Source of the DNA: a virus
DNA: 64,000 bases
Reading direction: 5' to 3' (one strand)
IMG/VR virus record: IMGVR_UViG_3300035188_000399
Span: 1 to 64,000 of that record
Both the position numbers and the translations under genes were made by a program. Under the pieces are notes generated by a model that saw only the letters and a program-made list of their open reading frames with translations, made no database searches and had not been told where the DNA came from. Shown piece by piece: positions 35,904 through 45,348 of the stretch (position 1 is the first letter of the stretch; each line of letters opens with the position of its first letter).

Positions 35904-36071
35904 TTAAGCCGCTGTGAGAGCTGCGACTGCAACGCCAACTGCAACTTCTTTTGCCACGTCTTGCACGTCAGGGTTGGTTACAACCTTTTCTACAGCATCT
36001 GTGGCTTGGTGTACAGTGTGGTTAACTGCTTTTCCTACATCTTTAAATGCTTTATCTAAACTATTTGTCAT
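35904..36071 (-). CDS. Hypothetical small helical protein (55 aa)
   Basis: About 55 residues starting MTNSLDKAFKDVGKAVNHTV and ending in an alanine/valine-rich hydrophobic stretch (VAVGVAVAALTAA). It could be amphipathic or membrane-associated. ATGA overlap with the upstream gene and position right before the lysozyme make a lysis role possible but unproven. Confidence 0.6.
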   Translation of the reverse strand: MTNSLDKAFKDVGKAVNHTVHQATDAVEKVVTNPDVQDVAKEVAVGVAVAALTAA

Positions 36072-36220
36072 GACACAGCCTCTTCAACAACTTCTATAAT
36101 AATATCGTGTGGTACCGCAGGTAAAAGGGCTTCCACAACATCTTCTAATACTTCTTCAACAGCAGGTTCTACCGGAGTAGTGTTTTTTAGCATTTCTTCT
36201 ATTTGTTCCCAACTTGACAT
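36068..36220 (-). CDS. Hypothetical small acidic protein (50 aa)
   Basis: Fifty residues starting MSSWEQIEEMLKNTTPVEPA, strongly acidic, with a repeated E-E-V/A pattern. AGGAG lies 6 bases before the ATG, and the stop overlaps the next start. Function unknown. Confidence 0.6.
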   Translation of the reverse strand: MSSWEQIEEMLKNTTPVEPAVEEVLEDVVEALLPAVPHDIIIEVVEEAVS

Positions 36221-36228
36221 AAAATCTC

Positions 36229-36483
36229 CTACATGGTTGGTTTATACATTTCTGTATCTTTAGTGTTAGCGGTGTTAGCGCCTACGTTATAACCATATTC
36301 AAAAGCTTCTGAAACTAACTTATGTAAAGCAGTTTCAAATGCCATTTTATATTCAGCTTGTTTAGCAATTTTCTCTTCAGGCACAAATGCAGTACTTTCT
36401 TTAATTGCCCCTGATTTCTCAGCAGGCTCGAATACAGAATCGCATTCTTCTGCTGATAGTTTAATTGTATGTACTACTTGCAT
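36229..36483 (-). CDS. Hypothetical protein (84 aa)
   Basis: 84 helical residues starting MQVVHTIKLSAEECDSVFEP. Start overlaps the end of the upstream gene by 10 bases. No family recognised. It is in the short run of small genes between the glycine-rich virion-type protein and the lysozyme. Confidence 0.6.
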   Translation of the reverse strand: MQVVHTIKLSAEECDSVFEPAEKSGAIKESTAFVPEEKIAKQAEYKMAFETALHKLVSEAFEYGYNVGANTANTKDTEMYKPTM

Positions 36484-36806
36484 TGAAATTCCTTATACGA
36501 CATCATAAAACGTCTAGTGATTGCTTGGCCCTCTGGTGTATAAAAGAAATCTACGACTTTATCTTGATTACCAGATTGGGATAGCCATGTTTGTTCTTCT
36601 TCCGATAGTGCAGAACCAAGAGCAGCTAGCATGGGATTCACACTAGCTGCTACAGTTTGGTTAAGACTCGTGTTTAGCTTGGACATCTCTTCCTGAAATA
36701 CTCTTCGCATCTGATCTTCTACGTTTTCCACTGTCTTTGAGACCGTAGGTTGGATCTGCGCTTGGAGTAATCGGATTCGTTCCTCTAATGATTGAGTCAC
36801 GTCCAT
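36474..36806 (-). CDS. Hypothetical coiled-coil protein (110 aa)
   Basis: 110 residues with an N-terminal coiled coil (LEERIRLLQAQIQPTVSKTV) and a C-terminal YTPEGQAITRRFMMSYKEF segment. It follows the 291-residue protein by six bases. No family recognised. Confidence 0.65.
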   Translation of the reverse strand: MDVTQSLEERIRLLQAQIQPTVSKTVENVEDQMRRVFQEEMSKLNTSLNQTVAASVNPMLAALGSALSEEEQTWLSQSGNQDKVVDFFYTPEGQAITRRFMMSYKEFQCK

Positions 36807-36812
36807 TTTCTT

Positions 36813-37688
36813 CTATCCGTTCACACGATTGTTCGTCGCTGTTTGGGCGTTTCCCGTTAAGGTACTTCCAATAGCAATAGTTTGCTGTGTATTACGTTGT
36901 AATTCACCTACTAAACCGTTTAATACACCAAGAATACCTTGCATTTGTTGTTGTTGTTGGTTTTGTAAGTTATTTTGGTTTACTGTTTGGTTAACTTCAA
37001 CAGTAGACGCTCTAATAGCACCTTGAGTTGTAGAATTAAACAATTCACCTTGCAATACACCAACTTGGCGTTGTAATTCTAATTCACGAGAGTTAGGTAA
37101 TGTGTCTTTAAGATTAGCAATAGACGCCAAAATTTCTTTTGTATTGCCATCAGCATTAGCAGTAATAATTTGTGTATTACGCAATCCATCAATAACTGCA
37201 TCTTTAGCCGCTAGCGCTGTAGCCGCAAAGCCTGCTGCAAGTGCTGCATTAGTAGCTGCTTGCCCCATTTCAATCTGAGCAGTGTGACTATCAATAGAAT
37301 TGATAATATTAGCCTGTCCTTGCATTGAAGAGATTTGAGATTGCAATACTTGATTTTGAATTCCTGCATTACCTGCAGTAACAGCAGCTTGCAAATTACC
37401 CTCAGCTTGCCAGATTTCTTTTTCTACCTTACCAATTTCACGTCTTGCAGAACCGATATCTTGAATAGTGTTAATACCATTAACAATGCCTTGAACTTCA
37501 TTAGTTGTTGCCGCGTGTGCACCTAAGGCCGCTGCTGCGCCATCGCCATTATTATTTCCAAACAAACCGCCTCTCCCGCCAAATAATGCTGCACCTAAAA
37601 TTAATGGTGTAATTCCGCCCATACCAAACATATCATTAGATTGTGGTTGAGGTGTTACAAATAAATTTGGTGTTGTCATATCAGCCAT
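36813..37688 (-). CDS. Probable virion protein, glycine/alanine/glutamine-rich (291 aa)
   Basis: 291 residues. The N-terminal 60 are glycine-rich with a hydrophobic patch (ITPLILGAALFGG). The middle is alanine-rich helix with repeated Ile/Gln heptads, and the C-terminus is Asn/Gln-rich (NQNNLQNQQQQQMQG). An AAAGGAG site precedes the ATG. The make-up resembles internal or ejected virion proteins, but I recognise no family. Confidence 0.6.
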   Translation of the reverse strand: MADMTTPNLFVTPQPQSNDMFGMGGITPLILGAALFGGRGGLFGNNNGDGAAAALGAHAATTNEVQGIVNGINTIQDIGSARREIGKVEKEIWQAEGNLQAAVTAGNAGIQNQVLQSQISSMQGQANIINSIDSHTAQIEMGQAATNAALAAGFAATALAAKDAVIDGLRNTQIITANADGNTKEILASIANLKDTLPNSRELELQRQVGVLQGELFNSTTQGAIRASTVEVNQTVNQNNLQNQQQQQMQGILGVLNGLVGELQRNTQQTIAIGSTLTGNAQTATNNRVNG

Positions 37689-37711
37689 GTAGTACTCCTT
37701 TTAAAATTAAA

Positions 37712-38056
37712 CTAAACATTTGGATACCATTTATTAGAAGTACCATCATATGTCATAATAATAGCTTTATTAACCACTGCTGTAGATGCTAATGCAATGT
37801 TACCAGTCGTAGTCGTCGTAAAAGCTCCTGTAGGTATTAACGTAATTTGCCCACCATTTTTAAAAGGTGAAACAATTGTTGATATTGCCGCTGTACCTGA
37901 AATAAACACTATAGCTGCAGCAGGAGAGATAGCTGCTGCTGATGCAATAGTTGGTATACTATACCCTAAATCTTGTAATCCTAAATAATCTAAAAATGCT
38001 AGTTTACCTAAATCCGCATTAGTGGGTACTTGATCAGGATCTGTACCGATTAGCAT
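37712..38056 (-). CDS. Small fibre-related protein (114 aa)
   Basis: 114 residues. The N-terminus, GTDPDQVPTNADLGKLAFLD, is nearly the same as that of the large fibre at 38376-40499 (GTKPNQTPTNADLGTMAYED), suggesting a shared attachment tag. The rest is Ala/Thr/Ile-rich beta structure. Probably a minor fibre or tail accessory protein. Confidence 0.6.
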   Translation of the reverse strand: MLIGTDPDQVPTNADLGKLAFLDYLGLQDLGYSIPTIASAAAISPAAAIVFISGTAAISTIVSPFKNGGQITLIPTGAFTTTTTGNIALASTAVVNKAIIMTYDGTSNKWYPNV

Positions 38057-38379
38057 TATTCACCTGCCCATATTCTATAAGGGGTTGTCGGTGCTGTAAT
38101 TAACGGCAATGCAGCCTCTTGTTCAGCTGTCAAATCAGCTTTAATATTAACATGCCATCCGTCAATGGGTAGCATTTCAGGATATTGCAGGTTATCTTCA
38201 GTACGTAATACTTGACCTGTTGGTTTATAAATTAAGCCAATTACATCTGTAGTAATTTTTGTAATAAATTGGGTATCACTTTCTGTACCCCAAACTGGTT
38301 CAACAGTTGCTAAGCCTAATTCTAAGAACTTAGCTGTGAACTCAGCTTCATTTGTGAATTTTAAAAAATAGTTTTTCAT
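38056..38379 (-). CDS. Tail fibre assembly-like protein (107 aa)
   Basis: 107 residues directly downstream of the large fibre gene, with ATGA-type overlap. The segment YPEMLPIDGWHVNIKADLTA and the C-terminal TPYRIWAGE are like short proteins found next to phage fibres. A chaperone or capping role is inferred from position. Confidence 0.5.
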   Translation of the reverse strand: MKNYFLKFTNEAEFTAKFLELGLATVEPVWGTESDTQFITKITTDVIGLIYKPTGQVLRTEDNLQYPEMLPIDGWHVNIKADLTAEQEAALPLITAPTTPYRIWAGE

Positions 38380-40499
38380 GTTGTTGTGAGTCCTTGAAGT
38401 TCAGTGTTGCTTAGACGTTTGGGGTAATAAGCTATTTTGGAAATTGTTCTAACCCCTACTATATTATTATATGTGCCCATGCCTATTTTTAGATTTGTAA
38501 AGGTTGGAATTGTTGCTGAGGTATCTGTATAGATTATATCATTTCCATTTGAGTAAGCAATATCATTGGCTTTATAACCTATAGCTTGCCTTGTAGTTAA
38601 AGACTCTGTATACTGTTTATAAGCATCTGCCTGAACAATGTTAGCATTTTCAAAATAAAGACCAGTACTCTTATAAGGATTTACAAAAAGACATAATCTC
38701 GTGCCAAAAATGGTATTATCTAATTGCGCCAACTGCCCAAAGCCATTAGCGCCTAATGTTACTGGTATTTTTGCAGTAAGTGCTAAAGTACCCTCATCTT
38801 GTCTATACCAACTAGAAAAATTAGTCCCAGTAATAACAGCATTATCCGCTGGACGAGTTGCTTGAGCTGAACTAGAGATATCTGCAGTACGAATACCTTG
38901 GCTAGAAGAAATTGACGGAATATAGCTTGTAGCTGTATTGCCTGCTTCTAGTTGTGCGCCCCAGATGTAGATGCCGGATGTGCCGTCGCCTGTATAAGAT
39001 GCCCCATTTTTTGCAGCAATAATCCATATTGTTCCAACCAAAGCAGCCGAATCAGTAGTAGCAGATATTCTGAACCATCCATTTCCAACCGGTGTAATAC
39101 TCGTTGCTGTTGTTGAGCCGTTGCCTATTACCGAAGTAGCTGTTGCCAAATTAAAGTCTGCTAAAATTGGGTTTTTTGGAGTTACTGCTTCATACGAACT
39201 TAGTCTTATAGTGGTATGCTCAGCGGCTTTCACATATAGCGACAATGTTATTGCGGCAGATGGTGGTGTGTAGATATTATAAATACTGTGAGCTGCTGTA
39301 GTAGCTGATTCAACCAATTTGTCAGCAGTTAAAGTCCCATCTGGCGCAGTTGCTGCATTTGCTGTTATCGTTGCATTACTTTTAACCCAAATCGCATTAT
39401 CAAACTGTTCGCTATAAGTCAGCAAATTAGTAGCCGCAGGTTCAAGTAACAACTTAGGTGATAACGCTAAATTCAATGGATTATAGTTATATCTAGCTAC
39501 ATTAGTTGCAGCAGATTGAATTAAACCATTCGAGCCAATGAATGTACCAGTTGATGCCCGTGAGGTAAAGCTATCGGCGGAAGGGATATAGCTTGTCGCA
39601 AATGCGCCTTGTTCTAGTTGTGCGCCCCACATGTAAAAGCCCGAAGTGCCATTTCCAATATAATTAGCATTTGTACTAGAGCCAGTGCATGGGAGTACAA
39701 GGAATCCTCTAAAGTTATTCCCTGAAGAACCTGTAGTCGGTGTAATATAGCATCTATACCACCCATTTCCAACAGGAATTATACCAGAATTATCAGCTGT
39801 TGCACTACCATTGCGAAATATAACAGTGCCGTTTGACAAGTCAACATAAAGGCTTGCACCTCCACCATCAAATGAATCTCCTCCTACTGTTAAGCAAACT
39901 ACTGTAGTTTCACCTGCCTTGAGGTAAACCGACATTGCGTACCTGGTAGAAAGACTTAAAGCTATTGTCTTACCTGTATAATGGTTTTGCGCTACAGAAT
40001 CTTTTGATTCAACAATTTTACATGCAGTCAATAATCCATCTGGAGCAATTGCAGCGTTAGGTAATAATGCTACATTATAGGAAAGCCAGTAATTACTGGC
40101 AGCGCCATATGTTTCTGTATATTGTAATAAATTAGTGCGTTGTTCTTCAATCAGCAACCCTAGCGATTCACCTGTAATTGGATTATGATCAAAACGAGCT
40201 TCATTACTTGTGGCACTCTTAACCAACCCATTAGCATCTGTGTAAGTTCCAATACCTCCACGCGTAAATGTAATACGTGAATCTAAAGTTTTACTCTTAG
40301 CGAAATCTAATAACAGACTAGGCCTGATAGTTGCTCTGCCTGATCTAGCTAATGCTGAATTCTTAATATCACCTATTGTAACAGTACCGAGTGTATCAAT
40401 TTCTGTATTACCCCTAAAGTAATCAGCGTCTTCATATGCCATTGTACCTAAGTCGGCATTCGTGGGGGTTTGGTTTGGTTTTGTTCCTATTAATCCCAT
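38376..40499 (-). CDS. Tail fibre / receptor-binding protein, paralogue 1
   Basis: 707 residues. After an N-terminal tag there are two copies of a ~250-residue unit that starts with a version of LLIEEQRTNLL or LLLEPAATNLL, then a YSEQFDNAIW-type strand, APDGTLTADK, and GNGWFRISAT / GNGWYRCYIT strands. It ends with TSYIPS. These look like beta-sandwich (LamG/jelly-roll-like) carbohydrate-binding domains. A final domain ends YYPKRLSNTELQGLT. It has clear similarity along its length to the adjacent 699-residue fibre. Confidence 0.75.
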   Translation of the reverse strand: MGLIGTKPNQTPTNADLGTMAYEDADYFRGNTEIDTLGTVTIGDIKNSALARSGRATIRPSLLLDFAKSKTLDSRITFTRGGIGTYTDANGLVKSATSNEARFDHNPITGESLGLLIEEQRTNLLQYTETYGAASNYWLSYNVALLPNAAIAPDGLLTACKIVESKDSVAQNHYTGKTIALSLSTRYAMSVYLKAGETTVVCLTVGGDSFDGGGASLYVDLSNGTVIFRNGSATADNSGIIPVGNGWYRCYITPTTGSSGNNFRGFLVLPCTGSSTNANYIGNGTSGFYMWGAQLEQGAFATSYIPSADSFTSRASTGTFIGSNGLIQSAATNVARYNYNPLNLALSPKLLLEPAATNLLTYSEQFDNAIWVKSNATITANAATAPDGTLTADKLVESATTAAHSIYNIYTPPSAAITLSLYVKAAEHTTIRLSSYEAVTPKNPILADFNLATATSVIGNGSTTATSITPVGNGWFRISATTDSAALVGTIWIIAAKNGASYTGDGTSGIYIWGAQLEAGNTATSYIPSISSSQGIRTADISSSAQATRPADNAVITGTNFSSWYRQDEGTLALTAKIPVTLGANGFGQLAQLDNTIFGTRLCLFVNPYKSTGLYFENANIVQADAYKQYTESLTTRQAIGYKANDIAYSNGNDIIYTDTSATIPTFTNLKIGMGTYNNIVGVRTISKIAYYPKRLSNTELQGLTTT

Positions 40500-42599
40500 T
40501 TAGCCTCCTGTAAGTGATTGTAGTTCTGCATTTGACAGACGTTTAGGATAATATGCTAATTTGAGTATGTGTAAGTTTTGAGTAGGCCCAATTAACATTC
40601 TACTCATACCTTGTCCAACTGCAGCAGACGTATCAGTTTCAGTTGTGCTACCAGAAACTGAAAATGCAATGTCATTAGTTGCGTATGCAAGTGCGCATGA
40701 TATTACAGTTTGTGATGTAACAGCAGTTCCATTGAAATCCCATTGAGAAACACTGTTATCAAATCCGTACGAATCAATAGTTGCGCTGCCACTACCGCTC
40801 ACATACCTTAATGAAATAAATGAGCCTGCACCGCCTGCACCCCTATCTACCCATGCCATAGTCGGAACCGATACTGCAGTAGTAGTTGACATTAATCTTG
40901 AAGTTGCATGCAATGTGCCTTCATCTTGTCTGTACCATTTTAAATCTGTCATCACAGCGCCATCAACCGCTCGCGTATATTGACCCGATGAACTTGCATC
41001 AGCACTACGAGTAACTTGGCTAGAGGTTGTTGGGATATAGCTTGTAGCTGTAGTTCCTACTTCTAGTTGTGCGCCCCATGCATAATAATATTCGCCTATT
41101 ACGCCACTGCCTCGGATGACACCGTTTATTCCCCATCCTCTAAATAGTATTGATGTTCGACTATTAGTTGCATCTCGCGTTATTACATAACTTATTCGGT
41201 ACCAGCCATTACCCACTGGAATAATAGAAGGTTGATTACGCCCAGTATCACCGCCAATATAAGTACCTGTACTAAGATTAAATACTAGATTATCTTCGGT
41301 ATTACCTATATAATACATATTAAATACAAATGTAGTAGCCGTGCCAGCTTTTACAAAAATGGAAGCAGTATAATCTGTTATATTTGAGGCTGGTACTGCA
41401 AGTGTGTATTGGAATAACGAAGTCCCACCGCCATCATTAGTTATCTTATCCGCAGTAGTATTACCATCTGGTGAAGTAGTATTATTTGCAGTAACCGCAA
41501 TACCAAGATTACCACCTGCATTTTCCCAAACAGCATTATCAAACTGTTCGCTATAAGTCACTAAATTAGTCGCAGCAGGCTCTAATAACAACTTAGGCGC
41601 CAATTTCAAATTCATTGGATTATAGTTATATCGCGCAGTATTAATAGCCGAAGTTTTAACTAATCCATCAGATCCAATATATGTAGCCGTAGACGCACGA
41701 GATGTGAAGGTATCATTCGAAGGGATATAACTGGTGGCAAATGCGCCTTCTTCTAGTTGTGCGCCCCAGATATATAAGCCGGATGTGCCGTCACCTGTGT
41801 ATGAAGCAGTTGTACCGTTATCTAAAAAGTATGTTAAAGCAGTTTGGACATTTAAATTACCCCTGGTGGTCGTCAGTGTGCATCTAATCCAACCATTACC
41901 TATTTCAGTTATAGTTGAGCTAGTATTAGTAAAATTTGCATTATTTGTTGATACAGCGGTAACTTGTTTCGTATCTAAATTAAAAGTAGATGCTGACACA
42001 TAAGCAACATTATCTGTAAACTGTATTTTAAACCTTCTTGTACTTCCAGTTGGAAGTTTTTTAATATATATAGACGTAGTAAATGTTTTGTTAGCTAGGC
42101 TTTGCGAGGCATAAAATAAGTATTGTAAAGAACTTGTTGATTCAATAAAACTTTCAGCAGTCAAAGTCCCATCTGGTGCGGTAGTTGAATTTGTAGTTAC
42201 TGTTGCTCCCGATTTAAGCCAAGCCGCATTGTCAAAATTCTCACTATAACTCAGCAAATTAGTACGTTGCTCTTCAATCAATAACCCTAACGACTCTTTA
42301 GTAACTGGATCATGGTCGAAACGTGGTTTACCCGCTTCAACTTTCTCAAGCAATCCATCAGCATTATACCTAGTACCGATGGACGCTCGTGTAAATGTAA
42401 TTCTCTTGTCTAATCGCTTAAGATTAGCAAAATCTAACAGCAGACTAGGTCTAATGCTACTTTTAGTATTCTCAATATTAACGTTTACATTATCGACTGC
42501 ATCTTTGAGGTTAATGAAGTTAGTGTCTAACTCTGTATTTGTTAATGTTGAATTCTTAGCATACGACCCTGTCTGACGAGTGACAATAGTAACGGCCAT
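40500..42599 (-). CDS. Tail fibre / receptor-binding protein, paralogue 2
   Basis: 699 residues, adjacent to and paralogous with the 707-residue fibre. It has the same two tandem beta-sandwich units (LLIEEQRTNLLSYSENFDNA and LLLEPAATNLVTYSEQFDNA), the GNGWYRISYV strands and the YYPKRLSNAELQSLT end. The N-terminus differs (MAVTIVTRQTGSYAKNSTLT), with a short helical NTELDTNFINLKDAVDN typical of virion-attachment ends. One fibre likely arose by duplication, perhaps widening receptor choice. Confidence 0.75.
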   Translation of the reverse strand: MAVTIVTRQTGSYAKNSTLTNTELDTNFINLKDAVDNVNVNIENTKSSIRPSLLLDFANLKRLDKRITFTRASIGTRYNADGLLEKVEAGKPRFDHDPVTKESLGLLIEEQRTNLLSYSENFDNAAWLKSGATVTTNSTTAPDGTLTAESFIESTSSLQYLFYASQSLANKTFTTSIYIKKLPTGSTRRFKIQFTDNVAYVSASTFNLDTKQVTAVSTNNANFTNTSSTITEIGNGWIRCTLTTTRGNLNVQTALTYFLDNGTTASYTGDGTSGLYIWGAQLEEGAFATSYIPSNDTFTSRASTATYIGSDGLVKTSAINTARYNYNPMNLKLAPKLLLEPAATNLVTYSEQFDNAVWENAGGNLGIAVTANNTTSPDGNTTADKITNDGGGTSLFQYTLAVPASNITDYTASIFVKAGTATTFVFNMYYIGNTEDNLVFNLSTGTYIGGDTGRNQPSIIPVGNGWYRISYVITRDATNSRTSILFRGWGINGVIRGSGVIGEYYYAWGAQLEVGTTATSYIPTTSSQVTRSADASSSGQYTRAVDGAVMTDLKWYRQDEGTLHATSRLMSTTTAVSVPTMAWVDRGAGGAGSFISLRYVSGSGSATIDSYGFDNSVSQWDFNGTAVTSQTVISCALAYATNDIAFSVSGSTTETDTSAAVGQGMSRMLIGPTQNLHILKLAYYPKRLSNAELQSLTGG

Positions 42600-42600
42600 A

Positions 42601-43065
42601 TTAGAGTACCTGTAGTTTCCACGTTACGGTTAAGGTATCAGCAGCACCTTTGTTAATAACACTAAATACTGTACGCGCAATCATATCATTAGTTGTTGAC
42701 GTAGCAGCATTAAATAAACCTGCTTCTGTAATAGCGCCTGTACCTATACCCGCACCAAATGTAGCAGCAACTGAGATGGTATCATTAGTAAGAGTTGTAG
42801 TAGAAGCTGACGGAGCAGATGTTGCAACACGTGACCCTAAGGCTGCACCTAAAGCACTATCAGTAGCGGCAACAGCAGTTGATGCAGTTCCTACACCAAT
42901 CCAACCAATAGCAGCAGGAGCGCCAGTGGATAATAATCTTTGAGCAATATAGCCTTTGCCGACATTTACAATAGTATTGCTAGTACCAGTTTGTTTAAGG
43001 TTCCCATTTTCATCTCTAAGCTCGAATTCTACATAGCCTCTAGCTTGAATTTGTTCTGTAAGCAT
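42601..43065 (-). CDS. Structural protein, fibre-region (154 aa)
   Basis: 154 residues. The segment IGWIGVGTASTAVAATDSAL and ITEAGLFNAATSTTNDMIAR are typical of short phage tail proteins of the gp-like 'GTGTTAPAATD' type that join fibres or form small spikes. It lies between two fibre genes. Exact role unknown. Confidence 0.6.
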   Translation of the reverse strand: MLTEQIQARGYVEFELRDENGNLKQTGTSNTIVNVGKGYIAQRLLSTGAPAAIGWIGVGTASTAVAATDSALGAALGSRVATSAPSASTTTLTNDTISVAATFGAGIGTGAITEAGLFNAATSTTNDMIARTVFSVINKGAADTLTVTWKLQVL

Positions 43066-43076
43066 TTTAATTTCCT

Positions 43077-44390
43077 TTAGTATAAAGTCCCTACATACAT
43101 AGGTGTAACGTAATCATTAGATACGTAGTTATTAAAGTACATTGAGATAGAGTCAGATGTTCCAACTGTCTCAATGGTTATTCTGTTTGGATTAAACAAT
43201 ATATAATCCGAATTAGATGATGTATCTAAAAATGCTCGCGATAGACCGAATGATATTATGTCAATATTTGATAAAGTGTCTGTAATATTTTTACCAACAT
43301 TATATAATGCATTATCACTATTGGTTGATGTGTCTAAAATAGTTCTTGATGCATTATATTGTAATGCTACAATATCACCAGCAGTATTAGTATCTACAAT
43401 GACTTTGCCTAAATCAAATATATTAGAATCCGCAGTTGATGCTGAATCGCTAATTGTTTTACCAATACTAGAATTAACGCTATCTGATAAAGATGTCGTA
43501 TCTGTGAAGATCTTACCAAGATTTAATAATATAGAATCACTAGACGCCAATGTATCAATGACATCTCTAATTAAACTTAATAGTGTAATTATTGTATCGC
43601 CAATATTGAAGTTATCTAAAATACCTTTACCAATATCATTATTAACGACATCATTACTTGAGATATTATCTTGTAATCCTCTGCCTACACTCTTAGAAAT
43701 ACTATCTGTAGTATTTGCAGAATCGATAATATTTTTACCTGGCCCATTTGAAACTAAATCAATAGTTGCAGCCGTATCCGTAAATACTTTACTAATACTA
43801 TTTGCGATAATATCTGAGATACTAAAGTCATCATTGTCATTTGCATAAAATATTTCAGTTAACGCATCACTGACAGTAAAATGCTCTTCTACGATTTTAT
43901 TAAAAGCCCGTGTTACTATATCAGTAGGTGAGAATGTTTCAACAGAAAACGTCTTAGTTAATCCAAAACTGATTATATCTACTGTAAGGAAATCAGCTAG
44001 ATATGCATCTTCAGCATAACCACTAGCATAATAATCTAGATTACCATGTTCTTCAAATGTGGTAGAAATATCTTTAGCGATAAATTCACCAAAATTAATA
44101 CCATCAATGGGTACTTTACCTATATCTCTGAGATTAACGTCAGAGACAGATAATGTATCTTTTGTTATTGAGTTTGGATTTAATACTACACTATCAGTAA
44201 TCGGCAAACTATCAGCAGCTCTGGAGAAATATCCACCATATCTTACTGGATCATTAATATCATATGTAATCTTTGCTGCCTCAAAAGCCGGTTGTGTTAC
44301 AGGCTCAGTGACAATATAATTAGTAACTAATGATTTTTGATTAACACTAGTCTTTAATTTTTGTGTTATTAAATTAGTTTTCAGTTTCAT
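43077..44390 (-). CDS. Repeat-rich fibre-like protein (437 aa)
   Basis: 437 residues. From about residue 50 to 410 the chain repeats a ~21-residue unit of the form D-T-x4-D-x4-N-x-G-K-x-I, e.g. NLGKIFTDTTSLSDSVNSSI and DLGKVIVDTNTAGDIVALQY. At least ten copies are visible. Such Asp/Ser/Thr-rich short repeats suggest a thin fibre or beta-solenoid shaft. It is in the fibre cluster and overlaps the upstream gene by four bases. Function is inferred. Confidence 0.65.
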   Translation of the reverse strand: MKLKTNLITQKLKTSVNQKSLVTNYIVTEPVTQPAFEAAKITYDINDPVRYGGYFSRAADSLPITDSVVLNPNSITKDTLSVSDVNLRDIGKVPIDGINFGEFIAKDISTTFEEHGNLDYYASGYAEDAYLADFLTVDIISFGLTKTFSVETFSPTDIVTRAFNKIVEEHFTVSDALTEIFYANDNDDFSISDIIANSISKVFTDTAATIDLVSNGPGKNIIDSANTTDSISKSVGRGLQDNISSNDVVNNDIGKGILDNFNIGDTIITLLSLIRDVIDTLASSDSILLNLGKIFTDTTSLSDSVNSSIGKTISDSASTADSNIFDLGKVIVDTNTAGDIVALQYNASRTILDTSTNSDNALYNVGKNITDTLSNIDIISFGLSRAFLDTSSNSDYILFNPNRITIETVGTSDSISMYFNNYVSNDYVTPMYVGTLY

Positions 44391-44977
44391 ACGTCAGGTA
44401 CAAGGTCAGTAAGGCTATATAAAAGCTCTACTGTACCTCTTACTGGTTTCCATGTTCTAACAAAATTAGATGGATTAGTCGGCTCTGTAACTCTTAATTC
44501 AAAGAATCCATATACAGGGCTATCTACTGTTGGACTCTTTTCCCATCCTGTAGATATTGTACTAGGAAATCTAATGCTAATATCATTTAAATTAATATTT
44601 AACCATTTAGTAGATATTGCACTTGGAGTTTCATTGCCTGAAAGTAGTAAGAATTTATAATAGAGGCCGTTGTATAAAACTACATCATCGTAATTATATG
44701 TATTTGTCGATACCCAATTAGTTGGTGTACGAGGCCTGACAACAGTTAGTGGTGTTTGAACACCATTTAACTTGATAGTCGATGGTGCTTCTGTTTGTCC
44801 ATCTACATTTAAGGCTTCTAATAAAACAGCTTCAAATGTATAAGCAAGAGATGCATCAGTAATAAAATTAAGTGTAATAGGAAATTCGAGTTGTTCACCT
44901 TTAATGAATGACCATAAAACACCACCACCATCCGTAATTAGATCATCTGTTGCACTATTAAATTTGGATCTAGCCAT
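44387..44977 (-). CDS. Fibre-region protein with possible carbohydrate-binding segment
   Basis: 196 residues. Residues ~85-130 read NWVSTNTYNYDDVVLYNGLY, similar to type 3 chitin/carbohydrate-binding segments in phage tail proteins. The rest is beta-rich. Start overlaps the upstream stop. Probably a tail or fibre accessory protein. Confidence 0.55.
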   Translation of the reverse strand: MARSKFNSATDDLITDGGGVLWSFIKGEQLEFPITLNFITDASLAYTFEAVLLEALNVDGQTEAPSTIKLNGVQTPLTVVRPRTPTNWVSTNTYNYDDVVLYNGLYYKFLLLSGNETPSAISTKWLNINLNDISIRFPSTISTGWEKSPTVDSPVYGFFELRVTEPTNPSNFVRTWKPVRGTVELLYSLTDLVPDV

Positions 44978-45338
44978 TGCCCCTCCATTCCGATTTATCG
45001 GCTTTTCTTTCTAGTTTATCGAGTATTTGATCTAATTTCTTCCCCAGGCTTTCACCTAGGGTTTTAAGATCTTCTTTACGAGCATATTGCGTAGCCATTT
45101 GAGTTTCTAAATCTTCTAGCTTATCTAGCTTTTTAGAGATATCTTGTAGCTGTTGATTAAGTTCGACTTTCTTCACATAATCGTTAGCAATAAGGATTTT
45201 AACATCACTAATAGCCTTTGCAACAGAATCGTTATCTGCTTCTAACTTATTAAACTTAGACATAAGTAGTCCCAATGCGGCTGTGGCAATCGTGCCTCCA
45301 GCACTCAATACGACATTTACCCAATCTTGTGCTTCCAT
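44970..45338 (-). CDS. Membrane-anchored coiled-coil protein, holin-like candidate
   Basis: 122 residues from the ATG at 45338, with AAGGA nine bases upstream. A single hydrophobic helix (VVLSAGGTIATAALGLLMSK) is followed by a long coiled coil with alternating Leu/Lys/Glu. This resembles XhlA-like or holin-accessory proteins. It immediately follows the large terminase. A longer frame upstream overlaps the terminase and is unlikely. Confidence 0.6.
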   Translation of the reverse strand: MEAQDWVNVVLSAGGTIATAALGLLMSKFNKLEADNDSVAKAISDVKILIANDYVKKVELNQQLQDISKKLDKLEDLETQMATQYARKEDLKTLGESLGKKLDQILDKLERKADKSEWRGNG

Positions 45339-45348
45339 TTTATTATCC

